A stretch of DNA of 64,000 nt from Pelagihabitans sp963760375 (GTDB lineage Bacteria; Bacteroidota; Bacteroidia; Flavobacteriales; Flavobacteriaceae), in NCBI GenBank assembly GCA_963760375.1, contig CAVXCS010000005.1, positions 1 to 64,000 on the forward strand, given 5' to 3'. Within the stretch, counting starts at the first letter, position 1; each line of letters opens with the position of its first letter. Shown in pieces: positions 1-8,926 of this stretch. The notes under the pieces were generated by a model. The model had not been told where the DNA came from and ran no database searches. It saw only the letters and a list, made by a program, of their open reading frames with translations. The position numbers and the translations under genes were made by a program.

Positions 1-728
1 TTCAATAAGCCATTTTCCGTAGCAAACCACATTCGATCATTCTTGTCTATCATCATATCATGCGTCCAATTAAATAACTCATCATCGATTGAGAAGTAAT
101 TGGTAAAGCATATACCATCGTATTTTGTAACCCATCCATCACCAACATAAGACCAGATATTTCCTGTGTTGTCGGCTGCTACCCAAAAAGGCCATTGATT
201 TTGCATTCCATTTTCGGCAGTGTAATGAATAAAATTACTTCCATCGAATTTGGTCAATCCTTCGTGGTAAACACCTATCCAAAGGTTGCCAATTCTATCT
301 TCGATGATCTTCGAGGTATTGTTAGACATGAGACCATCCTCCTCTGTATATTGAGTAAAAATGCATTACCTGGCACTTTGGATTTTGGGTGTATGGTAGT
401 TTTTGGTTTTCCTGCCTGGACTATCTTAGGGTGCATTAGCGGGAGTTATTTTGGTTACTATCGGCGGGCTAATACTGTCTCGAATTACAATTCCATTCGC
501 TTTTGTGACGGAGACATTGGGTATGAATTTCTGTTCTTCTTGTGGTTGACTGCAGCTAGCGATGATTAGGAGCCAACATAGGATTGGTACGGCATTTAGT
601 GGAGAATTTAGCGGAAATGGGGTGAATATGCGGTGATGTAAGCTCAACGATTGAAATATAATAGCAATTGAACCAACTAATTGATATTTCTCTTTAAGGC
701 GTTGTTTTAAATTTGCAGTATTTCCCAT
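1..728 (-). pseudogene. Two-component-type beta-propeller sensor lipoprotein, partial and frameshifted
   Basis: On the reverse strand an N-terminal segment with a lipobox-like stretch (WLLIIASCSQ) is followed by propeller-blade motifs of the regulator-propeller type, such as GNLWIG, KFDGSNF and DRMWFATENGL. The first frame stops at 426-428. The blades continue in another frame after two frame changes, near 428 and near 338-355. The gene runs off the left edge, so its full length and any kinase or other output domain cannot be seen. The proline- and lysine-rich linker between signal and blades is typical of such sensors. It is the last visible cassette gene and starts just beyond attC-like site 1. 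It could be decayed or affected by sequence errors. Confidence 0.6.
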
Positions 729-746
729 TCATATGACTTTATTTCC

Positions 747-910
747 ACCTAACGGTGTCTCGGCTATGAGTAATTGCGACCTGCCGCCGACGCCGTATCG
801 AGAGGAAGGCAAAGCAATTTAACTTTGCAACCAAAAACTAACTTGAAAATCCACGAGGATTTTCAGAGATTGGGAAGAACAGTGCCATTGCTTATAGCTC
901 ATTGTTGTGC
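747..910 (-). repeat. attC-like site 1
   Basis: Outer boxes are ACCTAAC at 747-753 and GTTGTGC at 904-910. The inner arms are GGCTATGAGTAATTGCG and CATTGCTTATAG, which pair imperfectly. The middle carries a second hairpin, GAAAATCC-ACGA-GGATTTTC. It shares its long form with sites 11 and 15. It follows the DUF6090 remnant at 916-1678 on the minus strand, with 5 bases between the stop codon and the box. Confidence 0.75.
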
Positions 911-915
911 TTTCG

Positions 916-1678
916 TTATTTCTTCTCCAGTCGCCCGATTTCTTTATTCAAATCCTTCGACAACGCTATTAATTTTGTTTTTGTTTCTTCGATAGGTTTA
1001 TATATCATCCAACCAATATGATTCTTTTGAGTCCGGATAAAATAAAGGTATTCCTGATCTGATTGTAATTTTTCATAATCTAGGGGAATCATTCCTCCTT
1101 GGCTATATGTCAAAGTTTATAATCTCCCCCCCAATAATCTTTAAATCGAGAGTTAAATATGTTTTGACTTGCATTAAAAAGAAAGTCTCTGTAAAGTATT
1201 TCAAAGTTGACTATCCATTCATCATCATCTTCATATAGTTGAGTAATTCTTTTCCTGATATCCGTATTAGAGATAGACTTGACACCAAGCGATTTTAAGG
1301 ATTCAAAAACGTTATTATCTAAATCTGAATCTCCGTAAATTTGGTTGATACTTAGAAATATTGATTTAGCGAATCATTATAGGGAATTTTATTTTCGAGA
1401 TGGTAGATAATGATATCAATAGATTTTGATGCAGCTTCGTAGAATTTCAGACTTTCATCAAACTGGGATATATCATTTTGAAATTGAGTTTCGAAGGACT
1501 TTAAAATCTGTATCTCCTTTTTTCCCTTAAGCCTATTTTGATTCCAGTTATTAATTTGAATTGCAATCAAAATTCCAATGACCACAAGAATGATTTCTCC
1601 GATTGCATACAGCAGATATTTACTGAATTTGTTTTCGGTTAGCAGTTCCTGTCTTATTCGTCTAAAAAACTTAATCAT
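916..1678 (-). pseudogene. DUF6090-family membrane protein, two frameshifts
   Basis: The N-terminus MIKFFRRIRQ, a short charged segment, then a membrane helix (IILVVIGILIAIQ) and an INNWNQNR tail identify the DUF6090-type family found repeatedly in this array. The first frame ends at 1352. The downstream sequence stays clearly protein-like in a second frame (about 1120-1350, ending FKDYWGEIINFDI) and a third (916-1113, ending KEIGRLEKK), so two single-base shifts explain the break. One is in a run of six G near 1125. The final stop lies 5 bases before attC-like site 1. The function of the family is not known to me. Confidence 0.8.
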
Positions 1679-1743
1679 AGTTTTTATTTAATCTTTTAGT
1701 AAGTCCGCAAGCGCGTGTCCGTCTCTGGCGGAGTTATCTCAAC

Positions 1744-1782
1744 CAAATGTCCCCGGGACATTTGATCACGCCAAGGCGTGAT
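1744..1782. repeat. Two adjacent perfect palindromes
   Basis: CAAATGTCCC-C-GGGACATTTG (1744-1764) is followed directly by ATCACGCC-AA-GGCGTGAT (1765-1782). They lie between the DUF6090 remnant and attC-like site 2. Nothing similar is seen elsewhere in the window. Their role is unknown; they could be a small inserted element or terminator-like hairpins without T tracts. Confidence 0.7.
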
Positions 1783-1886
1783 TAAGTTTCGATAATATCA
1801 TCGGTTATTGGTTGGTCATAGTTTCTATTCCGAAGCACTAAAATCAACATAGCTTCGGCGACGTTGAATAGCGTAGGGATAATGAA

Positions 1887-1914
1887 GCACAACGTCGCAT
1901 ATACATTGTTACGC
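1887..1914 (-). repeat. attC-like site 2, very short or deleted
   Basis: GCACAAC (1887-1893) and GTTACGC (1908-1914) are only 14 bases apart, and the flank ATAATGAAG precedes the first box as at other sites. The stem would be far shorter than a normal attC, so this may be an internally deleted site. It follows the YwqK-like gene on the minus strand. Confidence 0.45.
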
Positions 1915-1922
1915 AACATTTT

Positions 1923-2445
1923 TTATTTTTCGCTTGTTGAAACCAATTTGTCCTCAGCATATATTTCCGTTCTCATTAAATTTCCCGATTCATTAAAGAA
2001 AGTCCAAATTCCGTGTTTCTTTGCATTTAACCAGCTCGACTTGGACTTTAACCGCCCGTTGTTGTAGAAGTATTTTTGGATTCCAATTGGAATATCCATA
2101 TTGTAAAACTCCTCTTGACGTAATACTCCATTTTCGTGGTAGTATTCCCAAAGGCCTGTGTCCTTTGCCTGCAAGCCAATAGGCATTAAATTTTAATTGT
2201 CCGTTCTCATACCATTCTTGCCATAATCCATCAGGTAAACCATCTTTCATTTTAGTCCACGATTTAGGCTTGCCATTAGGATGATTTTCGATTAAAACAC
2301 CTGTTAATGGCTTTTCTTGAAAGGTAGTTATCTCCTTATTTCCCTTCTTGGTTATTTTTTGAGTCTTGGAAATATCAACTACGTTTTGCCCAAAGGTGGA
2401 AATTGACCAAAAAACTACAATTGATAAAAGAACTATTGATTTCAT
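1923..2445 (-). pseudogene. YwqK-family (MORN-like repeat) secreted protein, one frameshift
   Basis: A signal peptide (MKSIVLLSIVVFWSISTFGQ) is followed by repeats of the YwqK/MORN type: NGKPKSWTKMKDGLPDGLWQ, YENGQLKFNAYW, YHENGVLRQEEFYN, YNNGRLKSKSSW and KHGIWTFFNESGNL. The repeats change frame at about 2175, in the AAAGG run after a Gly-Lys pair, so one extra base splits an otherwise intact gene. Many relatives are annotated as YwqK antitoxins, but no partner nuclease is visible. The stop codon lies just before attC-like site 2. The PD40 remnant ends only 10 bases upstream with no site between them, so the two probably share one cassette. Confidence 0.75.
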
Positions 2446-2455
2446 ATCAATTGTT

Positions 2456-3409
2456 TTAATTTTTAAAGATGTTTTCTAAATTAAGATATTCGGTTTCAAC
2501 GAAGAAGATGTTCCATTCACCGTACTCATAATTTCCTAAATTTTCTGCTCTGCTGAAAAAGAAATATTTGCCGTCTTTGAATATCTTGGACTGCCTTCCT
2601 CATTCTTTGTGTTAACCAATTTTCCTATTGATTTGGCCTTGTTCCATCCATTTTCCGTTTTACGTGATACAAGACATCCTCTCCACCTTCTCCTCCTGGA
2701 GCCCGTACGAATTGAAACCAGATATTTTCCATTTGGTGGAATCACAGCAGATAGATCCAAAATTTTTCTATTGTCCCAATTCCGTCTATCGCTTTTGGTT
2801 CAGAGATCTTTTCGGTCAAATTTTGTTTCAAAAATTTTTATACTTTTTGTTCCACGCATCATCGATGTTGAATGAAGAGTTTTGTATCATTTGTGAAAAA
2901 GAAATTATTGTTTGAAGAGGGCCATTTTTCATTTTCTAATTGAACCGCATTAATTGGTTCGGGTAATGGTCTTGGTTCGCTCCAACCATTGTCTGTTCTT
3001 TCCATCGTCCAGATGTTCATATCGAAGGATTCCTTTACTTCGGTTTTTCAGGTATTCGACCTTCTGAACCAAAGATAAATATTTTCCGTCAGGTGTTATG
3101 GAAGCGGTTTCATCCCGGTCAATGGAGCAGTTGGCAAGTATAGGCGCTGTCCATTTTCCATTTTTGAAGTTACTTACGTAATTTTTTGCTTTTTTTTAGG
3201 TGCTCACTTTGAGAAGTACACTGTTTGTCCGTCCGCTGAAATGTGAGTTCCAATTCACTATTTTTACTTGTCGAAATTACTCCCTTTGCAAAAGGAATAG
3301 GACTTGAAACTACTTCTTTCGAGTACTCGACTCTTGGAATTTCAGTTTCAGTTTTACAGCTGAAAGCCAGAATATTGAAATTATTTAGATGCTATTTATT
3401 TTCTCACAT
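2456..3409 (-). pseudogene. PD40 (WD40-like propeller) lipoprotein, multiple frameshifts
   Basis: Fragments in different reverse frames join into one PD40-type protein. There is a lipobox-like NILAFSCKTE near 3370, a blade around 2880-3040 with DMNIWTMERTDNGWSEPRPL, and a blade around 2600-2760 (PPNGKYLVSIRT, NGWNKAKSIGKLVNTKNEEG). The C-terminus is FFVETEYLNLENIFKN, ending at 2456. At least three frame changes separate these pieces, including one beside the ATG at 3409. PD40 propellers are usually periplasmic or outer-membrane-associated. The gene is broken as read. Confidence 0.6.
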
Positions 3410-3527
3410 ATGTTTGTTTTAATGTTGCCTATCGCACTTGTGTTTGATTTGGAAAGGCTTAAGCCGTTTTGCGCCAATGGATGTGCCGCCGTAGAACCGC
3501 AAACTTGTTGACGCGCTTCGGCTGGAA

Positions 3528-3633
3528 GGCTAGACTGGCTATGTCGAATCGGTTTCAGGATATCCTGAAGTTTAAATGTAGAAAAAATGTCAAGCTATGG
3601 ATTCCGAATGCTTAATTATACAAGCTGTTGCCA
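3528..3633 (-). repeat. attC-like site 3, degenerate
   Basis: The right half, GCTTAATTATAC then GTTGCCA (3627-3633), matches the right half of better sites (ATTACTTATAGGCATTGTTG). The left half, GGCTAGAC then TGGCTATG (3528-3542), resembles GCCTAAC and GGCTATG with substitutions. The position, 7 bases after the DUF6326 stop on the minus strand, supports the call. Confidence 0.4.
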
Positions 3634-3639
3634 AAAGTT

Positions 3640-4067
3640 TTATGAATCGAACTTTGACTCTTTTTTCGGCCATTTATAAGCCTGGTAAATAATAATAATC
3701 AGAATAATAAACTCAACAAACTGAAAAAGCGCATAAAACTTATGCCAATCTGAATTAATAGTATCAACAAATAAAAGGACTGACATTGAAGACCAAAGAA
3801 CTGGATCACCATGTTAAGTATCCTATTGATTTTTGGTTTTAAGAAGATAGACAGGAATATCATGGATGAAGGTACTATTGTAATCACTGAAAATAACAAC
3901 AACAATTCTGGAGTTAGAGGGCCAAGAGGTGTTTCAAGGTTTTTGACCATTTCTTGAGTTGAAGACGTCAATCCATCAAAATAATCTGCATATACATACA
4001 GAAATATTAATGCAGTCCATAACGAAGCTAGTTTAACTCTAATATCAATTTTTGCGTTCTCAAACAT
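3640..4067 (-). pseudogene. DUF6326-family membrane protein, C-terminal frameshift
   Basis: The N-terminus (MFENAKIDIRVKLASLW, then YVYADYFDGL) and three hydrophobic segments match the DUF6326 family of small four-helix membrane proteins. The first frame ends at 3699. The expected last helix and cationic tail (IIYQAYKWPKKES) continue in the next frame to a stop at 3640-3642, so one base is shifted near 3715. DUF6326 has no established function. The gene ends 7 bases before the degenerate attC-like site 3. Confidence 0.7.
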
Positions 4068-4162
4068 AAATTTAAAATTTTAGATGAAATCAGGATTGAT
4101 CATATATACATAGACGCAAAAAGTTTAAGAATGGTTATCTCGCAACAATATTCTCAAATTGT

Positions 4163-4255
4163 TGGTAACGGTCTTAGGTATGATTCCTGCCTGCCGGCCC
4201 ACCTTCCGAAGTCTAGTACGGAGGACGGACAGGCAGGTTCTAGCCGTTGTTAGGG
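4163..4255 (-). repeat. attC-like site 4
   Basis: The outer boxes are TGGTAAC (4163-4169) and GTTAGGG (4249-4255). The middle holds a strong stem, CCTGCCTG against CAGGCAGG, with GGCCCACCTTCCG against CGGAGGACGGAC around the loop. It follows the 65-residue membrane protein gene. Confidence 0.65.
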
Positions 4256-4303
4256 TATGTTATTGATTTTTGAAAATCGAGTGGTCCTAAAGATTCATTG
4301 AAC

Positions 4304-4501
4304 TTACTCTGTTAATTGCTTTTCAGATTTTCTTTTGATTGCCTGACGTATAAAACCACCCAAAGTTATAAAGGATATCACAAGAAGAAAACTGTACTCT
4401 TTTAATGGATTACCGGGCCATAAATCGATTAAAGTAACAAATAGGGCGACTGCATTTACGATAAGCAGTGTCCAAAGCAAAAGTCTAACTATACGATCCA
4501 T
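4304..4501 (-). CDS. Small two-helix membrane protein
   Basis: This is a 65-residue product starting MDRIVRLLLW. I chose this ATG because the longer frame extends upstream into attC-like site 5, and AAAGAAAG precedes this codon. Two hydrophobic segments (about residues 5-22 and 33-50) flank a short loop with WPGNPLKEY, and the tail is strongly charged (RQAIKRKSEKQLTE). This hairpin topology is common in small Bacteroidota membrane proteins, but I do not recognise a family. It is a single-gene cassette between sites 4 and 5. Confidence 0.65.
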   Translation of the reverse strand: MDRIVRLLLWTLLIVNAVALFVTLIDLWPGNPLKEYSFLLVISFITLGGFIRQAIKRKSEKQLTE

Positions 4502-4518
4502 TTTCTTTCTTTTAAAAT

Positions 4519-4645
4519 ACCCAACGGTCTTGGCTATGCCTAGTTGCTTCAAAAGCCCAGGCCAAACCAGAATTGATTTATAAGAACCTAAGATAGCAAA
4601 TTAGGACAAGCGATGAAAAGCAATGGCGTATAGGCGTTGTTGGGT
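4519..4645 (-). repeat. attC-like site 5
   Basis: The outer boxes ACCCAAC (4519-4525) and GTTGGGT (4639-4645) are perfect inverted repeats that match RYYYAAC/GTTRRRY. The inner arms GGCTATGCCTAGTTGCTTC and GAAAAGCAATGGCGTATAGG pair imperfectly. This is one of the clearest sites. It follows the ParDE pair. Confidence 0.8.
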
Positions 4646-4652
4646 GTAGTTT

Positions 4653-4952
4653 TTATTCCCAAAATCGCACTTTCAGATCCATTCGGCCATGGAGTATTCG
4701 GGTTATTTCTACTAAGGCAGAATCAATTCTCCTGTAGAAAATAATATGTCGATTTGTTCTCGACCCAAGAAGATTATGAGTGATTCCCTCATAGTTTTTT
4801 CCTAAATCTGGGTTTTCGGCTATTTCGCGACAAGTATCCAGTAATAATTGGTAGTATTTATCAGCTTGTTGTTCGGACCACTGTTCAAAGGTATAATTCC
4901 AAACATCGGTCAAATCCTCGACCGCTTTGTTAGTTAGGTAATATTTAGCCAT
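4653..4952 (-). CDS. parE: ParE-family toxin
   Basis: The product is 99 residues and starts MAKYYLTNKAVEDLTDVWNY, the typical ParE N-terminal helix. It has the usual QADKYYQLLLDTC helix, the NPDLGKNYEGI loop, a HIIFYRRIDSALVEITRIL strand pair and the HGRMD segment near the C-terminus. ParE toxins inhibit DNA gyrase; that activity is family knowledge, not shown here. The start codon overlaps the end of the ParD-like gene (ATGGCTAA), as is usual for a co-transcribed pair. It ends 8 bases before attC-like site 5. Toxin-antitoxin pairs are a hallmark of large integron arrays. Confidence 0.85.
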   Translation of the reverse strand: MAKYYLTNKAVEDLTDVWNYTFEQWSEQQADKYYQLLLDTCREIAENPDLGKNYEGITHNLLGSRTNRHIIFYRRIDSALVEITRILHGRMDLKVRFWE

Positions 4953-5196
4953 TAAGTCGCCTTTTTGACTTTAACGACTTAAGATGGTTTTCTGGATCAA
5001 AGTCTTTGGCCAATCCACTATCAATTCCATCTTGAATTGCCTTCTTGAGAGCAATTACTTTACTTTCTTCTTTCTTCTAGCAGTCTTAACCCGGCACGGA
5101 TAACTTCACTTACATTTTTATATCGGCCTTCAGAAATTCGCTTATGAACAAATTCGTCAAAATAATTTCCTAGTGATATGGATGTATTTTTACTCA
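4945..5196 (-). pseudogene. parD: ParD-family antitoxin, one frameshift
   Basis: It starts MSKNTSISLGNYFDEFVHKR and continues GRYKNVSEVIRAGLRLLEE, the ribbon-helix-helix domain of ParD antitoxins. The sequence then shifts frame in the AGAAGAAAGAAG run at about 5075-5085. With one A removed it continues EESKVIALKKAIQDGIDSGL to a stop that overlaps the toxin start. The toxin is intact, and a working toxin without antitoxin would be expected to be harmful. A sequence error, or a slippage-prone repeat, is therefore more likely than true loss. Confidence 0.75.
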
Positions 5197-5249
5197 TTGT
5201 AGTACCTTTTATTCAAATGTACCAAATATTGGTAATTTTGCCAAATTAC

Positions 5250-5381
5250 ACCCAAGGTTTATGTATATGGAAAGTTGCGTGTTTGCGTGTGAGGATTTTT
5301 CGAAGGAAAATCAGAAGTAGCAAACATGCAACGACCTTTGGTTAAGCACTAAACCGCAATTATTTTTATACATTGTTGTGC
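5250..5381 (-). repeat. attC-like site 6
   Basis: The left box is ACCCAAG (5250-5256, last base off consensus) and the right box is GTTGTGC (5375-5381). The arms TATGTATATGGAAAGTTGCG and CGCAATTATTTTTATACATTG pair well. An inner hairpin GGATTTTTCGAAGGAAAATC is present. It is followed on the plus strand by the shared TTTCGTTATT stretch. Confidence 0.7.
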
Positions 5382-5393
5382 TTTCGTTATTTT

Positions 5394-6146
5394 CTATTCT
5401 AAATCTTCATTTAATAATTTTAAAATTTCGTCTGTTACCATTATTAAGTTTAGCTCTTCAGTATTAACTTCTTCTCTGAAAGCTGTAATATATGTTATTA
5501 CTGACTCAAATTCTTTAACACTAAAAAGCCCCTTGTAATCATCATTGAAATGACTCTTCTTCAGGTTTAGGATAATGTAAACTCCAACGTGTAGTTCCTG
5601 GTATAAATTTATCTGTTATAGGCCAAAGGGTTTGAATTTTTAGATTAGAAATGTTTAAATATTCTTCGTTTAAATCTGTCACCAAAGGTTCATAGGATAG
5701 TAATAATCTTTTCAATTCTATGTTTTTTCTTCTTATTTAACTTGTCCGGATGAATTGCCGATTTTCAACATGCCTAAATTGCCATTAAAGGTTCTATTAA
5801 ATTCAAAATAAGTAAGTAAAGAATCGATTTTTTTCATCTATTGCATCTAAATTCTTACTCAATAATCCTAGGATATCATGACTGCCAGATTTGATGACTT
5901 TTTGCTGTCTATCAACAACATCTATAAGTTCATTTTTATTGTCAAGCATTTCATTTATAATGCCTTGTAAAATCACTTCTTTCTTGAATGTTGTCTTTTT
6001 TTTCTTCGTTCAAGTTGTTGATTTGTAATGCTATCAAAATCCCAATAACTACAAGTATGATTTCTCCAATTGCGTAAATCAAATACCTGCTAAAATCTAT
6101 TTTCAGCCAGCATATTTTGTCTAATTTTTCTGAAGAACTTGATCAT
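5394..6146 (-). pseudogene. DUF6090-family membrane protein, several frameshifts
   Basis: The start MIKFFRKIRQNMLAENR is followed, after a one-base shift, by the conserved SRYLIYAIGEIILVVIGILI helix and an LQINNLNEE segment. Further downstream the frame changes again several times, and recognisable pieces end LLNEDLE at 5394. This is the most damaged of the six DUF6090 copies in the array. It lies between attC-like sites 6 and 7, with the same leader (GGTTGGTCATAATGAAG on the plus strand) as the intact copies. Confidence 0.75.
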
Positions 6147-6172
6147 TGGTACATTGGTTGGTCATAATGAAG

Positions 6173-6307
6173 GCACAACGGTTTGTATAAAGTTAGTAAT
6201 TGGTTATGCAGCGACTGATTTTCCGTTAGGAAAATCCGTTGCTAAATAGACAATTGCCATCTAGCTTATACACAAAATTAAATTATTAATTTTATACGTT
6301 GTTAGGG
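6173..6307 (-). repeat. attC-like site 7
   Basis: The boxes are GCACAAC (6173-6179) and GTTAGGG (6301-6307). The arms TTGTATAAAGTTAGTAATTGG and AAATTATTAATTTTATACG pair with few mismatches. An inner hairpin GATTTTCCGTTAGGAAAATC sits in the middle. It follows the SnoaL-like lipoprotein gene, whose stop codon ends 4 bases away. Confidence 0.75.
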
Positions 6308-6311
6308 TGCG

Positions 6312-6830
6312 TTAATCACCATTTTTTATAGTGTACCTATGATCTATAGCAGAGTTGACAGCCTTCCATCCTTCCTGAAATCTCTGCATGCCAAAAACCC
6401 AAAATCCATAGGCTTTTGTATCACTTCCATCCTCCTCAATTCTTGCATGGTCCCATTCAACGTAAGCAATGGCGGAATTTCTTGAAAATACATGTACCTT
6501 TTGATTTTTTAAATCCCATTTTGTGATTGCTTTCCACCTGGGTAACCAGGTTTTCCAAATATCATCTACTGTTGAATAATCTCCCCAATATTTCCCATCT
6601 CCAAAAACTATATAATTTTCTTTCGTGTAGAATTTCATTGCTTCCTCATAGTCCAGTCTTTTCAAAACTTCAATATGATTTGCAATACTCTCAATTACCT
6701 CGGTTTTGATTTGTTTTATTTCATCATTGGATAATGCTTCTGTAGTTTGCTTATTAGATTTGCAAGAAATCAGTAATACACTTAAAATGCATGTCGCAAA
6801 AACTAAAATTTTTGATTTCATTGTTTTCAT
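6312..6830 (-). CDS. SnoaL/NTF2-like lipoprotein
   Basis: The 172-residue product has a lipoprotein signal (ILSVLLISCKS, cysteine at about residue 23), then a helical lead-in (NDEIKQIKTEVIESIANHIE). An NTF2/SnoaL-like fold follows: EEAMKFYTKENYIVFGDGKY, a TWLPRWKAITKWDLKN segment, then beta strands with AIAYVEWDHARIEEDG and YGFWVFGMQRFQEGWKAVNS. The ligand or reaction is unknown; SnoaL-like folds serve many roles. The start may be this ATG or the one three codons later. It is a complete single-gene cassette between sites 7 and 8, with its TAA 4 bases from the GTTAGGG box. Confidence 0.8.
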   Translation of the reverse strand: MKTMKSKILVFATCILSVLLISCKSNKQTTEALSNDEIKQIKTEVIESIANHIEVLKRLDYEEAMKFYTKENYIVFGDGKYWGDYSTVDDIWKTWLPRWKAITKWDLKNQKVHVFSRNSAIAYVEWDHARIEEDGSDTKAYGFWVFGMQRFQEGWKAVNSAIDHRYTIKNGD

Positions 6831-6845
6831 ATTTTAAATAATGTA

Positions 6846-6897
6846 CCCTAACGTATAGTATAAAGGGCGTTTTAATGCCTTTTGTACATTGTTATGT
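6846..6897 (-). repeat. attC-like site 8, minimal form
   Basis: The boxes are CCCTAAC (6846-6852) and GTTATGT (6891-6897). The stem AAAGGGC-GTTTTAAT-GCCTTTT has outer pairing GTATAG against TGTACA. At about 52 bp it is close to the smallest known integron attC lengths. About 110 bases without a gene separate it from the hydrolase stop. Confidence 0.6.
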
Positions 6898-7010
6898 AGT
6901 GTTTATCCGTTCGAAAAAAAGGTATTTACATCGTAATTTGTTCTTCCGGCTGGTTTTAATGTTTTCTAGTATCAATTTCCCACTTTGCACTCGTTAAGAA
7001 TAATCTCTCA

Positions 7011-7960
7011 TCACTCTCCAGATTTGTCCATAAGAAAGCTATTCACATCTAACCAGTGTACAAAGGCATCAAACCAACGATTGCTGGTGCGATTAGGATT
7101 CCCCAGGCCGAAACCGTGACCCCCATTTTGGTAAAGATGAAACTCAACAGGTATGCCTGCTTTGTACCAGGAATCGATAACGCCAAACTGACCCTTGAAG
7201 AGAAAATCATCGGTGGCTATAACATTGAACATAGGCGGTGCATCCTCTGGTACTTCTACAGGACCCATGCCGCCATAGATTGGACCGATGAAGGCAAGGT
7301 CCATGGTCTGGGAGTTGAGCGTTGAGTGCATTGTAAGACCGGCGCCGGCAGAGAAGCCAATCATGCCTATTCTGTCCGTATCGACACCCCACTCTTCGGC
7401 GCGTTTAACAATCATAGCGTAGGCTGCCTCTGCATCCTCGAGTTGGTTGGACAGGTCTCGTTGTGGTAGACGTGGTGGTGGTGCGTCTTTAGAAATATCG
7501 GTAGGCTGGGCAGGGGGTGTGCGTGGACGATTCATCCATGCCGTGAAGTCTTCGAGCGACTCTGGAGTAGGTTGGAGTCGGTATTTGAGTACGAAGGCTG
7601 TGATTCCTTGCTCAGCGAGTGCTTCTGCAACTTCCCAGCCCTCATTACCCAAAGAAAGCCAACTGAATCCTCCTCCAGGAGCCACAATCACGGTCGCTCC
7701 ATTGGCCTTCCCGGGTTCCGGCAGAAAGGGGGTGAGAGTCGCAGTGGTGATGTTTCGAGCCATTGGGTCGCCCCACTGGCGGAACCAAGTCTCTGAGGCG
7801 GGTTGGTCATCCACACCACCTGTGCCGAGCGGAATAGCATTTGGTTCGGTCGGGAGTTCATTGGGTAGATTGTTCCATCTTGGGCGCTTGTTGATTCAGC
7901 GCAGAATAGTAAGAAAACCAAAATAGATGATATAGTTAGGTTTTTTATTCTATAAAACAT
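7011..7960 (-). pseudogene. Secreted alpha/beta hydrolase (BD-FAE/xylanase-esterase type), N-terminal frameshift
   Basis: The signal peptide (MFYRIKNLTISSILVFLLF, ending STSAQ) is in one frame and the mature enzyme in the next, with a single-base shift at about 7865 (expected reading ELPTEPNAIPLGTGGV). The body has the oxyanion motif VIVAPGGGFSWLS, the nucleophile elbow IGFSAGAGL, and the late NGGHGFGLG histidine. These are typical of BD-FAE-like carbohydrate esterases and lipases of the alpha/beta family. The substrate is not shown by sequence. The codon use and base composition look more GC-rich than the neighbouring cassettes, suggesting a different source. It is cassette-borne between sites 8 and 9. 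Confidence 0.75.
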
Positions 7961-8058
7961 AATGAGGTGATTTTGATTAGTTAATATTGATAAATAGAGC
8001 ATTTTTTGCACTTAGTTGCAAATTTACGCTCCCAGTCACATGCAATTTCAGTAATAGC

Positions 8059-8188
8059 ACATAACGGTTTGGCTATGATTCGTTGCGATAAAACCTGTTA
8101 GGGTTTTCTGTCTTCTGATCAAGCCGTTTAAATTTAAGAATTTTCTAAATAGGGAAAGGGTAGCTATTAATTATAGGCATTGTTAGGC
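8059..8188 (-). repeat. attC-like site 9
   Basis: The boxes are ACATAAC (8059-8065) and GTTAGGC (8182-8188). The arms GGCTATGATTCGTTGCG and AGCTATTAATTATAGGC pair imperfectly. The GCCTAACAATG start on the minus strand closely matches the usual start of attC sites. It follows the first HigBA pair. Confidence 0.8.
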
Positions 8189-8202
8189 ACAGGCTTTTTT
8201 TA

Positions 8203-8560
8203 CTAATAGTCTTGAACCAATACTTCTGTCGGAATATGCAAGGTCGTGTTGAGTTTTCTTATCATGACTAAGGTAAGTTTGCGTTTTTTGCTCAAAATCT
8301 CGCTTACCCTGCTTTTAAATCCAACTACCTCTGCCAAATCCTTTTGTTTCATTCCCATCTGTTCCATTCGAAATTTGATGGCCTCAATTGGGTCAGGCAT
8401 TCCGATCGGGAAGTTCTCGTTTTCATATCGGTCGATTAAAATCGATAGGATTTCGAGTTCGTCTCCTTGTTCGGTACCGTTTTTGGCGTCGAAAATCAGT
8501 TCGAGTCGCTTTAAGGGCGTTCTGATAGTCTTTTTCGTTTCTGATAGGTGCTATTTTCAT
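8203..8560 (-). pseudogene. higA: HigA-family antitoxin, one frameshift
   Basis: The C-terminal half carries a helix-turn-helix of the Xre type (MKQKDLAEVVGFKSRVSEIL, then LTLVMIRKLNTTLHIP). The N-terminal half (MKIAPIRNEKDYQNAL, then KRLELIFDAKNGTEQGDELE) matches the leader domain of HigA proteins. The two halves are separated by a one-base shift near 8505-8515. The order toxin then antitoxin, with 1 base between the toxin stop and this ATG, is typical of higBA. The HTH half alone could be translated from an internal ATG at 8400, so a shortened DNA-binding protein is possible. Confidence 0.75.
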
Positions 8561-8561
8561 C

Positions 8562-8860
8562 TTAAATTTCGTTTGCGTTTATTTTGTCATATTCCGCATG
8601 GGTTCCAACAAAGCGGATCCAGCAGATTTGGATACTCGAAATTGAACTTTACGATTAGGCGGTACTTATTGCCCTTTATATTGAATACGATTCGATTTTC
8701 CTTCAATATACTGGCGCTCGGATATTCTTTTTTCAGTTCGTTCAGGTTCTTGAATTCCGATTTTTCGGTTTCCCTGTACCAAGCGGTCAATTGCTGTTCA
8801 CTATCGGCGTGCTTTGTCCAGAAGTCCCTTAAAGTTCTTTTGCGATTACTCTCAAATCAT
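8562..8860 (-). pseudogene. higB: HigB-family mRNA interferase toxin, two frameshifts
   Basis: Three consecutive frames together give a HigB: an N-terminal RVIAK-RTLRDFWTKHADSE part, a central TAWYRETEKSEFKNLNELKK and NRIVFNIKGNKYRLIVKFNF part, and a C-terminal YQICWIRFVGTHAEYDKI end. The last part has the WIRFVGTHAEYD signature of HigB RelE-fold nucleases. Frame changes lie near 8840 and near 8630. HigB toxins cleave ribosome-bound mRNA; this is family knowledge. If the breaks are real, the toxin is inactive and the pair is decaying. The start codon is uncertain (an ATG at 8860, or a TTG just downstream). Confidence 0.7.
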
Positions 8861-8926
8861 GTTCTTTCGAACAAAGATACTAAAAAAGTTACCATTACGG
8901 TAACTTATTGAGTGTTTTTAGCTTGT

